A stretch of DNA of 33,209 bases from DAIDAN01 sp049303335 (GTDB lineage: Archaea > Aenigmatarchaeota > Aenigmatarchaeia > Aenigmatarchaeales > DAIDAN01). The notes beneath the pieces are model-generated. The model was given only the letters and a program-made list of their open reading frames with translations. It had not been told where the DNA came from and searched no databases. The position numbers and the translations under genes are program-made. Positions 20,072 through 27,757 of the stretch are shown here, one piece after another; position 1 is the first letter of the stretch, and every line of letters starts with the position of its first letter. The stretch lies in NCBI GenBank assembly GCA_049303335.1, contig JBAQNA010000005.1:1-33209 (forward strand). Direction: 5' to 3'.

Positions 20072-21331
20072 ATGAATGTCCATCATATTGAGCAAAAGCT
20101 CGAATCGATAAAGAAGTTGATAAAAAAGCTTTCTGCAAAGAATAGCGAACTTATCTTCAAGTTTGAGAAAGAGTGCTATTCTCACGGCTTGTCTGATGCA
20201 CGGGTTCTTTTCTATGCCTCAAAGCTTCTTGTGATAAGCAGGAAAATCGGAAAGGATTTGGATGTCCTCACAAAAGAGGACATCAAGGAAATAGTTTCCG
20301 AAGTCGAGAAAGGGACATACAAATACACTCTTAACAAGAGGGTGAGAAATGGCAAATATTCGGAATGGTCAAAGGTCGGTTTCAAGCTCGCAATCAAAAA
20401 ATTCTATCAATGGCTTGACGGCTTTGAATGGGACTCGAAAAAATATCCAGAAAGAGCCGACTGGATAAGGAGCGGCGAAAGGACTGCAAAGCTGAACGAG
20501 CCTATAATTCTTTCAAAAGAGGAAATATTAAGATTGTTCAGAGCAGCTGAAGGGACAAGAGAAAAGGCTCTGGTAACCTTCATGTATGAATCTGGATGCA
20601 GATGTCCCGATGAGTTGCTCAACATGAAAGTTTCCGATGTCGTATTTGATGATTACGGAGCGCAAGCCAGTCTGACAAGCGGAAAGGTTGGCTCAAGAAC
20701 AGTAAGAATTGTTTCCTGCGTGCCTTACCTGAAATCATGGGTTGAGAACGAACATCCCATCCCAAAACCTAATTCTTATTTGTGGGTCAATGTCGGAACG
20801 AGGAGCAGGGGAAAGATGATGAACTATAACATCCTTCAGATTTTGGTAAGAAAATGGTGCGAAAAGGCGGGAATTGACAAGAGGATAACGCCTTATTCAT
20901 TCAGAAGAACAAGATACACGCACTTATCCACGAAGATACCAACACCTGCGCTTTACAAGATAATGGGACAGGTTCAAGGTTCGGACGCAATAAGAAGGTA
21001 TGTTGCCCTTAACAAGGAAGACACGGACGAAGCCATCCTGAGCTTTTACGGCATAAAGAACGAGAAAGCCAGCGGCGACATCAAGCCTTTGTTCTGTTCA
21101 AGATGCGGGAAGCAAGCCACGCCAGAAAAGGAATACTGCCCGACATGCAACGCTCCGCTTACCGAGATTGCAAAACTGAATGTCGAGAAAAGGAAGGAAA
21201 CCGAAATGAGGGATATTGTGGAGTTTATGATAAAAAACAAGATGAAGGATGAGATTAATGTCCTGTTCGAGGCGGTAGTCCAGAAAAAATTGGAAGATAT
21301 AAAAAGTCAGATTAATACAGAAAAAACTTAA
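20072..21331 (+). CDS. tyrosine recombinase (integrase) with C-terminal zinc ribbon
   Basis: This 419-aa XerC/D-like recombinase is predicted to integrate and excise the element at the tRNA-Glu 3' end. An N-terminal SAM-like core-binding domain (about 1-135) precedes the catalytic domain: Arg 177 in SGCRCPDELL, Lys 205, box II YSFRRT with Arg 278, and nucleophile Tyr 310 in IRRYVAL. Two usual histidines are replaced (Tyr 275 and Gln 300), as in the archaeal 'VQGSD' integrase group. Cys 342, 345, 356 and 359 form a zinc ribbon. ATG 20072 follows a 16-codon leader frame (20041-20091) that has a good GAGGTG site. It overlaps the next gene's end by 4 bp. Confidence 0.88.
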   Translation: MNVHHIEQKLESIKKLIKKLSAKNSELIFKFEKECYSHGLSDARVLFYASKLLVISRKIGKDLDVLTKEDIKEIVSEVEKGTYKYTLNKRVRNGKYSEWSKVGFKLAIKKFYQWLDGFEWDSKKYPERADWIRSGERTAKLNEPIILSKEEILRLFRAAEGTREKALVTFMYESGCRCPDELLNMKVSDVVFDDYGAQASLTSGKVGSRTVRIVSCVPYLKSWVENEHPIPKPNSYLWVNVGTRSRGKMMNYNILQILVRKWCEKAGIDKRITPYSFRRTRYTHLSTKIPTPALYKIMGQVQGSDAIRRYVALNKEDTDEAILSFYGIKNEKASGDIKPLFCSRCGKQATPEKEYCPTCNAPLTEIAKLNVEKRKETEMRDIVEFMIKNKMKDEINVLFEAVVQKKLEDIKSQINTEKT

Positions 21332-21579
21332 TGAATTTTGTTAATAATTTCTTTACCAATTTTTGTTAGAGTATAAACCCTTCCTACTTTCAGTTCAGGC
21401 GTCAGGCATTCTACCAAGCCTTTTTTCTTCAGTTCACTCACAGCTTTGCTTATGTTCGGCAGACTTGTTTTCAGTTCGCTCGCTATCTCTGATGATACCT
21501 TTGGACGAACCTTCAGGCTCAGCATTATGCTTTTTCTTAGCTTGCCTCTGAGAACAAAGCTATACAGTCTCCAATTCAT
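21328..21579 (-). CDS. winged-helix regulator, 83 aa
   Basis: This single winged-helix DNA-binding domain contains KVSSEIASELKTSLPNISKAVSELKKKGLVECL (read as helix 2, recognition helix and helix end) and a wing VGRVYTLTKIG, in the style of ArsR/MarR-like archaeal regulators. It is divergent from the secreted LamG-like gene. A palindrome (21627-21641) lies between the two promoters, so it probably controls itself and that gene. It overlaps the integrase end by 4 bp (convergent). Confidence 0.75.
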   Translation of the reverse strand: MNWRLYSFVLRGKLRKSIMLSLKVRPKVSSEIASELKTSLPNISKAVSELKKKGLVECLTPELKVGRVYTLTKIGKEIINKIH

Positions 21580-21626
21580 AGTTAAGAGACTGTTTCAATA
21601 AGATACAAACAATTATTATAAAAGTA

Positions 21627-21641
21627 TTAACTTTTAGTTAA
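21627..21641. promoter_or_regulatory. operator candidate between divergent element promoters
   Basis: TTAACT-TTT-AGTTAA is a perfect inverted repeat next to the TATA box of the LamG gene (21643-21651) and close to the TATA-like TTTTATAATAATT of the divergent regulator. Occupancy would be expected to affect both promoters. Confidence 0.5.
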
Positions 21642-21642
21642 C

Positions 21643-21651
21643 TTTATATAG
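21643..21651 (+). promoter_or_regulatory. TATA box for the secreted LamG-like gene
   Basis: TTTATATAG is centred about 26 bp before ATG 21673, giving a leaderless transcript. Confidence 0.6.
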
Positions 21652-21672
21652 CTTTTACAGTATCTAATAGAT

Positions 21673-23466
21673 ATGAAAAGTATATTATTAGGCAGCCTAA
21701 TAATCTTCAGCCTTTTTATACTGCCGATTTCGGTTAATGCAGATTCTAACGGTTTGGCTGGCTATTGGAAATTTGACGAAGGCTCTGGAGCTTCCGCCTT
21801 TGATTCCTCTGGCAACGGCTTGACGGGAACCATTTCTGGCGCAGCATGGGTTGACGGCATATCTGGAAAAGCGTTGAATTTCAGCGGCGTTAGCGACTAT
21901 TTCACGATGCCAGCAAATAGCAAATTAACATTTCCCAACGGAAATTTGGACAGCAGCGGAAGCGCAACATACAGGACTGACAGAACGGACTGCTCCTTTG
22001 ATGTCGGAAATTTCTTGGGCTGCCAGACTGCGCACGATAACTTTGTCGGAGCGATAGACGAGGTAAAAATATATTCACGCCCGTTGTCGGCAAGCGAGAT
22101 TCTGTCAGAATATCAGTCTTTTCCTACTTCATCATCTTCAAACTCCACTACAACAAACACCTCCAATACAAGCTCATCTTCAACATGGTGCACGAATTGG
22201 ATTAATGCAGGCTGCGGAATATCGCCTTGTTCATCAAACCAGATGAAGCAAACTCAACAGTGTGGTTATTCAACTTCTGGTGCTTCTTCTGCATGGGAAA
22301 ATTATCAATGCGTGGCAAATGAAACATGCTCGGCGCAAGGCTCAACAAGCACCCCAACAACAGATAAAATGCTAAAAACGATAGTTGTAAGTTCTGCAAT
22401 ATGTACTAATGGAGAAAATGGGGACAAAATATATTTCACAGTTCAGAATGTTGGGACAAAGGATATACTTGCAGGCGAGCTGAAAGTTTATGTGGATGGT
22501 GTGCAAATTTCTGGAACAACACCAGACTTGACTACAACAGGATTGGCGGCAAATTCTCAGATGCAGGTTAGTTTGAATATATCATCATATAGCAAGACAA
22601 GGACATTGAGTGTCCAAAGTCCTTCAAACGCTCCAATAATTTATATGACCTGTTCAGGTTCAGCAGTTTGCCCGATGGATGTGAAACAATGTCCCGACGG
22701 GAGTTATGTAGGAAGAAACAGAAATGTTAATTGCGAATTCTATTCTTGTCCAACATCAAGTAAGCAAGTTCAATGTGTTGGAGCTAATTTGGATGTTAAA
22801 AAGGCTGATGTATCTTATGATTTTTCAGATGTTTCAAGCACGGCAAATATTACAGTTTATAACAGCGGTTCTGAAGATTTGTATAACTTCTCTTTTGGTA
22901 TTATCACGGATAAAGGAATCTATACTTTCAATTCTATAAATCAATACAGCGAAACTTATCCTTTGGCAAAAGGAACTGCAACTCTTTTTAAAACAATAAG
23001 TTCTGCAAATAATGCGCCTTCAAGCATCGAAGCATTTAACACGCTAAGAATAACTGCTTTGTGTAAGAAGGATTACAGGATAAGCACTGAAATTAATATG
23101 CAATCAACAGACAGTAGCTCATCTTTACCGTCAATATCGCCAGTAAAAGAAGTTGACAAAACCGTCTTGCTTGATGTTGTTTTCAGCCTTGAACAGGTGA
23201 AAATAAAGCTTGATAGCCTGAAAGATTCTGCGCTGGCAATATCGGAATATTACGGCGGGAAGAACGACACCGCAAAGGCTGGAAAATGGCTTGAAATATC
23301 AAACATGTTCAACGGCGTAGTCAATTCCATAGACGGAATAACGGCAGAAATCAAACAGAACAAGGACAACATCACCGCCGATTTCATCCAGAAGGTAAAA
23401 GGCGAAGTCGCTGGCGTGAAAGCCGACATCTCGTCTGTCATTGATAAAATTCTTGAAGTGATGTGA
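21673..23466 (+). CDS. secreted LamG-like multidomain surface protein
   Basis: This 597-aa exported protein begins with a signal peptide, residues 1-23 (MKSILLGSLIIFSLFILPIS). LamG halves follow: GLAGYWKFDEGSGASAFDSS (28-47) and NFVGAIDEVKIYSRPLSASE. Only about 55 residues lie between the middle strands and the end, so the lectin fold is shortened. Next come a Ser/Thr/Asn linker, a Cys-containing segment, a CARDB-like adhesion domain (KIYFTVQNVGTKDILAGELK), a second Cys-rich piece and a second such domain, then about 100 helical residues near the C-terminus. No anchor is visible, but the next gene overlaps the stop (TGATG) and may supply one. It is likely an adhesin. Confidence 0.7.
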   Translation: MKSILLGSLIIFSLFILPISVNADSNGLAGYWKFDEGSGASAFDSSGNGLTGTISGAAWVDGISGKALNFSGVSDYFTMPANSKLTFPNGNLDSSGSATYRTDRTDCSFDVGNFLGCQTAHDNFVGAIDEVKIYSRPLSASEILSEYQSFPTSSSSNSTTTNTSNTSSSSTWCTNWINAGCGISPCSSNQMKQTQQCGYSTSGASSAWENYQCVANETCSAQGSTSTPTTDKMLKTIVVSSAICTNGENGDKIYFTVQNVGTKDILAGELKVYVDGVQISGTTPDLTTTGLAANSQMQVSLNISSYSKTRTLSVQSPSNAPIIYMTCSGSAVCPMDVKQCPDGSYVGRNRNVNCEFYSCPTSSKQVQCVGANLDVKKADVSYDFSDVSSTANITVYNSGSEDLYNFSFGIITDKGIYTFNSINQYSETYPLAKGTATLFKTISSANNAPSSIEAFNTLRITALCKKDYRISTEINMQSTDSSSSLPSISPVKEVDKTVLLDVVFSLEQVKIKLDSLKDSALAISEYYGGKNDTAKAGKWLEISNMFNGVVNSIDGITAEIKQNKDNITADFIQKVKGEVAGVKADISSVIDKILEVM

Positions 23467-23678
23467 TGAAAAACAAAAATCGGAAATATCTTTTGCTGGT
23501 TCTGCTTGTAGCATTAATAGCGGCGGCTGCGCTTTACATCTATTCCAATTATTCTGCGGAAAAGCCTAAAACAGCGGTTTCAAGCGAGCAGCAAGCCAGC
23601 ACGATTTCAAAAAACATTTCGCAGGATTTGGGAAGCGTTAACTCGGCTTTGGACGATATTCAGAAGAAGCTGGGATGA
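23466..23678 (+). CDS. small single-pass membrane protein, 70 aa
   Basis: A basic start (MKNKNRKY) is followed by one membrane helix (LLLVLLVALIAAAALYIYS) and an external Ser/Gln-rich, helical tail ending LDDIQKKLG. The ATG overlaps the stop codon of the LamG-like gene as TGATG, so they are translationally coupled. Its tail could pair with the helical end of that protein as a membrane anchor; this is inference. Confidence 0.65.
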   Translation: MKNKNRKYLLLVLLVALIAAAALYIYSNYSAEKPKTAVSSEQQASTISKNISQDLGSVNSALDDIQKKLG

Positions 23679-23682
23679 TTTT

Positions 23683-23883
23683 ATGACTAAAAATCATAAA
23701 GATAGCTATAAAAATTCATCATCTGAAATCAGAGTCAAATACATAATGACTGTAAGTATCATAATTTTATTATTTTTGATATTAAAATCTTTATTCTTTA
23801 CGCTACCAGATAGTATGACTATAGTTTTTATTTTGATGATATTTTCTTTGTTTTATATATTCTATCGCTTTAATCATGTTTAA
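23683..23883 (+). CDS. small two-helix membrane protein, 66 aa
   Basis: This begins 4 nt after the previous stop. A polar N-terminus (MTKNHKDSYKNSSSEI) is followed by two hydrophobic segments (residues about 23-38 and 43-60). It is strongly A/T-rich. It is the third gene of the surface-protein operon; no family is recognised. Confidence 0.55.
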   Translation: MTKNHKDSYKNSSSEIRVKYIMTVSIIILLFLILKSLFFTLPDSMTIVFILMIFSLFYIFYRFNHV

Positions 23884-23895
23884 TAATGCTTGATA

Positions 23896-25620
23896 TTAAG
23901 AAAGCACCCCATGCAAATTCCAAACTTTATCTACAGAAAGCTTACAAAGTTCTTCAGCTCTTTCTTTGATGCAATCTTCATTCCAATTCTTTTTTGAGAG
24001 ATACTTCCAAAAAGTTTCTATTCCATTAGAATACTCATTTAAACCCTTATGATTACTTTTTCCCGTCTTTTTTATTTCCCAATCTGCATCACCAATAGAC
24101 GAATTCAATTTTTTTGTGATAATGGTTAAGTTTCCAAGAGTTCTAAGAATCTTATCTCTTTTTTCTTTTTGTTCTTCAGTTAATACATCCTTATTCCAAT
24201 TATTCCGCCATTTCTTCGGCATTACATGTTCTAAACTATATTCATTCATATATTTTAATTCTGTGGCATTTCTTTCGCTTCTAATTGTTTTTTCAATTAA
24301 ATAAAGAATTCCTGTTGCTTGTTTATTTGTAAGCCAAGACTCATTGAAACCTTTTTCTACATCCTCATCAGAAGGCATAAAATTTATTTTATCAGATTTT
24401 TTCTCAATAATCTCCTTAAATTTATCTAATGAATTAACTTCATTATTGATAAGCGAAGACCTAAATAGTTGATTATAATTTTTTGTTGTTGCTTTAACAA
24501 TGATTCTCCTCATTAGATAAGTTTCTAAATATTTAAAAATATCATTTTTCTCATTTGAATCTTGAACCTGTTTACAAATATATAGCACATAGGGAATTAT
24601 TGTAGCCGTATCTAAAGAAAAAATAACGAGATTTAACCTATCTGTATAATTATTCTTATCTATATCTTGTCCAACAATATCTGGATTAATATTATCCCGA
24701 TAAATTCCTGCATATTCCCTTATTTCTTCTATAACTTTATCTTTATTTAATTCATACTTTTTAATAAATTGTTTGTATGAATTGAAAACAGAATCTATTA
24801 TAGAATATCTTTCCTTATCTTCAGAGTTTACTTTAATTTCCTTTTCTTGTATTTTAATCATTAAATAGGATTCTAAAAATAAATCTATATTTTTTCTTAT
24901 GTTTCTACCTGCCGTGACTTTTTGTTCCCAATATTTATTTGTTTCGTCATCCTTCTCAAAAACATTCCTCCAATTATTAATGTAGGCTTTAATATCATCC
25001 TTAAATAAAAAATTCTTCATAAGTTCAGCCGTAGTTAAAGATACGCCTAATGAATTAATGGTATCAAAAATTTGTTGCTCATCCTCTTGAGAAGACAAAT
25101 CAATTCCAACAAATGTTACATTTCCCAATAATTTGTTCGCATCAATTTCATCTTTAGTTATATTATTTGAAAAATAGTCAAAACACTTGTATATTTGTTT
25201 TTCCTTATCCTTATCAGTTAATTCTTTGTCAAAAAGTATTTTTTCAAATACTTCTCTATCCAAATAGTTATGAATTAAAATTAATTCGCCATAATGCGTT
25301 TGAAATATTTCACGAAATTTATCCGGAATTTCATTCTTTAAAAAGAGTGCTTTAAAAAAAAGCGTGATTGTAGTTAATCTTTGTTGTCCATCCACGACAG
25401 ACCTCATATCTCCAGTTTTATAAGAACTGGGGGTTTCCTGCTGTTTAAGAATTACAGAACCCATAAAATATGGGTGATTTAATTTTGAAATATATTTCAT
25501 ATCTTCAAGAAAACGTTCCCATTGCGGTTCTTCCCAAACATATGACCTTTGAAAATGAGGTATTTCTAAAATTCTGCTCCTGTTAAAAATATTACCGATA
25601 TTAGTTTTTGAAGCTTCCAT
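23896..25620 (-). CDS. GmrSD-type restriction protein (DUF262 + DUF1524)
   Basis: This single-chain 574-aa protein is predicted to be a modification-dependent (type IV-like) nuclease acting on phage or foreign DNA. The N-terminal DUF262 NTPase part has IPHFQRSYVW and the signature DGQQR at 77-81. The C-terminal DUF1524 HNH-like nuclease part has EHVMPKKW (His 465), LGNLTIITKKLNSSIGD and DWEIKK. Length and domain order match fused GmrSD proteins. It has its own TATA (CTTTATAAAAATA) about 25 bp upstream for a leaderless start and lies behind a small winged-helix gene on the same strand. It is A/T-rich relative to core genes, consistent with transfer. Confidence 0.87.
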   Translation of the reverse strand: MEASKTNIGNIFNRSRILEIPHFQRSYVWEEPQWERFLEDMKYISKLNHPYFMGSVILKQQETPSSYKTGDMRSVVDGQQRLTTITLFFKALFLKNEIPDKFREIFQTHYGELILIHNYLDREVFEKILFDKELTDKDKEKQIYKCFDYFSNNITKDEIDANKLLGNVTFVGIDLSSQEDEQQIFDTINSLGVSLTTAELMKNFLFKDDIKAYINNWRNVFEKDDETNKYWEQKVTAGRNIRKNIDLFLESYLMIKIQEKEIKVNSEDKERYSIIDSVFNSYKQFIKKYELNKDKVIEEIREYAGIYRDNINPDIVGQDIDKNNYTDRLNLVIFSLDTATIIPYVLYICKQVQDSNEKNDIFKYLETYLMRRIIVKATTKNYNQLFRSSLINNEVNSLDKFKEIIEKKSDKINFMPSDEDVEKGFNESWLTNKQATGILYLIEKTIRSERNATELKYMNEYSLEHVMPKKWRNNWNKDVLTEEQKEKRDKILRTLGNLTIITKKLNSSIGDADWEIKKTGKSNHKGLNEYSNGIETFWKYLSKKNWNEDCIKERAEELCKLSVDKVWNLHGVLS

Positions 25621-25666
25621 AGTGATATGTTATTTTTATAAAGTTATAAAGCTTTTAATCCTTCAA

Positions 25667-25906
25667 TCAACCTTTTTTCTTCGCCTTTTTCAGCGAATAA
25701 TACGCCGCTCTTTGCTCTGTCACTTTTTCCACTTTATCGTATCTTTCAAGAGAATTGACAACACGACAAGTTCTGTCTTTCGGTATTCCAGAAATCCGTG
25801 AAAGAAAATTCAATGGAAGCGGTATGCCAGCCACTTTCAGAATTTTCTTTATTTTTTGGTCATAGCTTAGACTTTCGGGATAATCTAATTTCCAAATTAG
25901 TTTCAT
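25667..25906 (-). CDS. small winged-helix protein, 79 aa
   Basis: The segment YDQKIKKILKVAGIPLPLNFLSRISGIPKDRTCRVVNSLERYDKVEKV, read in parts, has helix-turn-helix character with PKDRTCRVVNSL as the recognition helix, and ends in a wing and basic tail. Its ATG overlaps the previous gene's stop (ATGA). The position 46 nt before the restriction gene suggests a controller comparable to the C-proteins of restriction systems. That role is inferred. Confidence 0.6.
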   Translation of the reverse strand: MKLIWKLDYPESLSYDQKIKKILKVAGIPLPLNFLSRISGIPKDRTCRVVNSLERYDKVEKVTEQRAAYYSLKKAKKKG

Positions 25907-26013
25907 AATGATTCCTCTTGTTGCTTCCTGCGCCGCTCCGCTTCCAATGCCGCCGCTTCCATAAACTTTTCAAAAGTCAAATTTTCCAGATTTTCAAAAA
26001 ACATTTTATCCAT
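25903..26013 (-). CDS. 36-aa peptide coupled to the winged-helix gene
   Basis: This very short frame, MDKMFFENLENLTFEKFMEA followed by a basic and acidic helix, ends ATTATGA, overlapping the next ATG by 4 bp. A partial ribosome site (AAGGCTGAT) lies upstream. It is probably a single amphipathic helix. It could be a leader or antitoxin-like partner; only the tight overlap supports it. Confidence 0.45.
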   Translation of the reverse strand: MDKMFFENLENLTFEKFMEAAALEAERRRKQQEESL

Positions 26014-26096
26014 AAATATCAGCCTTAAATAAAAGTTCTGCCAATAGTAATTGGGCAAGGTTTGACAGAAAACGAAGCTTTTCCTTCGGTGAGTTT

Positions 26097-26630
26097 ATGA
26101 TAAGAACTGAGACTATGAAAATATTTTTGGAAGCATTAATGAAAAATCATTCTGGATTGAGAAGGTTTGAAATCAAAAATAAAACTGGGCTTTCTGAAGA
26201 AGCTATGTCAAATTGCATAATGGAAGGAACAAGAAATGGGAGTATAGAAGAAATTGAAAGCAGATTTTTTATAACACAACAAGTAGGAGTGGGATGGCTA
26301 AATAGAAATTCATTTACAGAAAATACATCTGTTCGCAACTATAAAGAAGATTCTTACCAAACTGTAGGATTCATACTTCCTTCTTCCAATTATACTTCTT
26401 CGCCAACACAAGTAGCCAGCACGGTAACAGCAATTATGCTTAATCCTAATCAAATACAAATAGAAAAATTGAAAGAAAAAGTAATTTATGAAATAAATTA
26501 TCTCGCTCAAATATTGGCAGAAAAAAGCGATTGTCAAGAATTATCTATTTCTACAAATGTTGTTAGAAATGCTTCCACTGCATCATCTATGGCAAGCTCT
26601 TACATCTTCTTAAAACAGAATAAAAAATAG
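26097..26630 (+). CDS. hypothetical protein with N-terminal helix-turn-helix, 177 aa
   Basis: Residues 6-60 (MKIFLEALMKNHSGLRRFEI, TGLSEEAMSNCIMEGTRNG) resemble a winged helix of the kind that reads short repeats. A Ser/Thr-rich linker and a C-terminal helical segment follow (IEKLKEKVIYEINYLAQILAE in part). GGTGAG lies 5 nt before the ATG. It is divergent from the restriction operon and about 8 bp before the nuclease gene, so the latter two are probably co-transcribed. Confidence 0.6.
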   Translation: MIRTETMKIFLEALMKNHSGLRRFEIKNKTGLSEEAMSNCIMEGTRNGSIEEIESRFFITQQVGVGWLNRNSFTENTSVRNYKEDSYQTVGFILPSSNYTSSPTQVASTVTAIMLNPNQIQIEKLKEKVIYEINYLAQILAEKSDCQELSISTNVVRNASTASSMASSYIFLKQNKK

Positions 26631-26638
26631 CTGGTTTG

Positions 26639-27163
26639 ATGAGAGGAATAAAAATATGCTTGGAAGAGGAAGTTATATATTTTGAGGGCAAGCATAATGG
26701 AGATAAATTCAAGGTAGAGTGTCTTGCAGAAAACTATTACAGAGACAAGGGCTATAATATCATCAGGGAAAAATATGACATACTGAAAGATGCAAAAAAT
26801 CCAAATGATGAAATAGGAAAGAACAATAAGACAATAGAAGGTTTCTTCAAGTCTTTGGGAAAAGGAAAAGAGCTGGAGATTCTAAAGGCAGTTAACGGTT
26901 TGCGGGGAGGCGGCAATTCGGGTCAGCCAGACATATTCGCATACAAGGATGAGAGCGACTGGTTCTTTGCGGAGGTAAAATCCGACAATGATAAACTGAG
27001 GGATGACCAAATGATTATATTCGCCCTGCTCAAGCTGATATTGGGGTGCGAAGAAAATAAAAATCTTAAAGTGGTAAGAGTAACAGCAAAACAAGATTGC
27101 AATCGGGAAAAAAAGAAAACAGAGACTTTTGTCGTTGCGCTGCATGCTACTGATACAAAATAA
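26639..27163 (+). CDS. VRR-NUC-like PD-(D/E)xK nuclease
   Basis: This 174-aa protein has the nuclease core GGGNSGQPDIFAYKDESDWF then FAEVKSDNDKLRDDQ, giving catalytic-type Asp 98, Glu 112 and Lys 114, with possible Glu 32 upstream in a helix (CLAENYYRDKGYN). This order fits VRR-NUC/Holliday-resolvase-like domains carried by phages and plasmids. The upstream gene may regulate it. It may serve element replication, repair or defence; the evidence does not decide. TTG 26636 is an alternative start. Confidence 0.72.
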   Translation: MRGIKICLEEEVIYFEGKHNGDKFKVECLAENYYRDKGYNIIREKYDILKDAKNPNDEIGKNNKTIEGFFKSLGKGKELEILKAVNGLRGGGNSGQPDIFAYKDESDWFFAEVKSDNDKLRDDQMIIFALLKLILGCEENKNLKVVRVTAKQDCNREKKKTETFVVALHATDTK

Positions 27164-27175
27164 AGTTAGTGATGA

Positions 27176-27197
27176 ATTTCCGCATAATTGCGGAAAT
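27176..27197. promoter_or_regulatory. 22-bp palindrome downstream of the nuclease gene
   Basis: ATTTCCGCA-TAAT-TGCGGAAAT has perfect 9-bp arms. Its half-site CCGCATAA recurs at 27312-27319, just before the next gene's leader. It may be an operator, terminator hairpin or origin component. Confidence 0.5.
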
Positions 27198-27318
27198 AAA
27201 CGGATAATAGGGGAACAATAGCTACTACCTATATAACTGTTATCTAACAATAAAATAACAATAGCACACATAAAAGCGATTTAGTAGAGTTTCAACAAAA
27301 ATATCATGCTACCGCATA

Positions 27319-27331
27319 AGGTGTTGTTCAA
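27319..27331 (+). repeat. shared leader motif, copy 2
   Basis: AGGTGTTGTTCAA, the same as 20026-20038, lies 24 bp before the start codon of the 88-aa gene. Confidence 0.6.
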
Positions 27332-27355
27332 ATATTCAGACGGACATAAAGGATT

Positions 27356-27622
27356 ATGCCGAAAAAGGGTTTTGAAACCTGCAAGGAAATCCGTACGGAG
27401 ATGCTGTCAAAATTTCCAAAAGGATGGATACCTCGCAGGGAGATTGAAAATATTATTGGTCGCATGGCAGGGATAGATGAAAGAACCATCAACAAATATT
27501 TTGGCTGGCTCAGGAGCTTTGACATGATAATACCCGCCAAAGATGCCGATGGAAAAATCTGCAAGAATTCGCACGGCGATGCTATTTTTAAGATTCAAAA
27601 GCCAGAGATGTTAGAAAGATAA
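27356..27622 (+). CDS. small DNA-binding-like protein, 88 aa
   Basis: The segment KGWIPRREIENIIGRMAGIDERTINKYFGWLRSFDMI, read in parts, looks like a winged helix with DERTINKYFGWL as the recognition helix. The tail has two beta strands (AKDADGKICKN, DAIFKIQ). It is the last gene in the element, 135 bp before the attachment repeat. Its leader shares a motif with the integrase leader, so the two may be co-regulated; an excisionase-like role is possible but not shown. Confidence 0.6.
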   Translation: MPKKGFETCKEIRTEMLSKFPKGWIPRREIENIIGRMAGIDERTINKYFGWLRSFDMIIPAKDADGKICKNSHGDAIFKIQKPEMLER

Positions 27623-27757
27623 ATAATCCAATTTTCTATTTCCTTTATTATGATTCTTCCCTCGCACAAAAACTATAAATATGAGAGCATCCATATAAAC
27701 AATACCTAAACATTTCTTGAATAAATCAGAAGTATACACAGTTCAGTAATTTTGGCT

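Noticed and set aside
27168..27174. GTGATGA after the nuclease gene, considered as the C box of a C/D guide RNA.
   Set aside because: No D box (CTGA) or C'/D' pair follows at suitable distance; the adjacent palindrome is the dominant structure.
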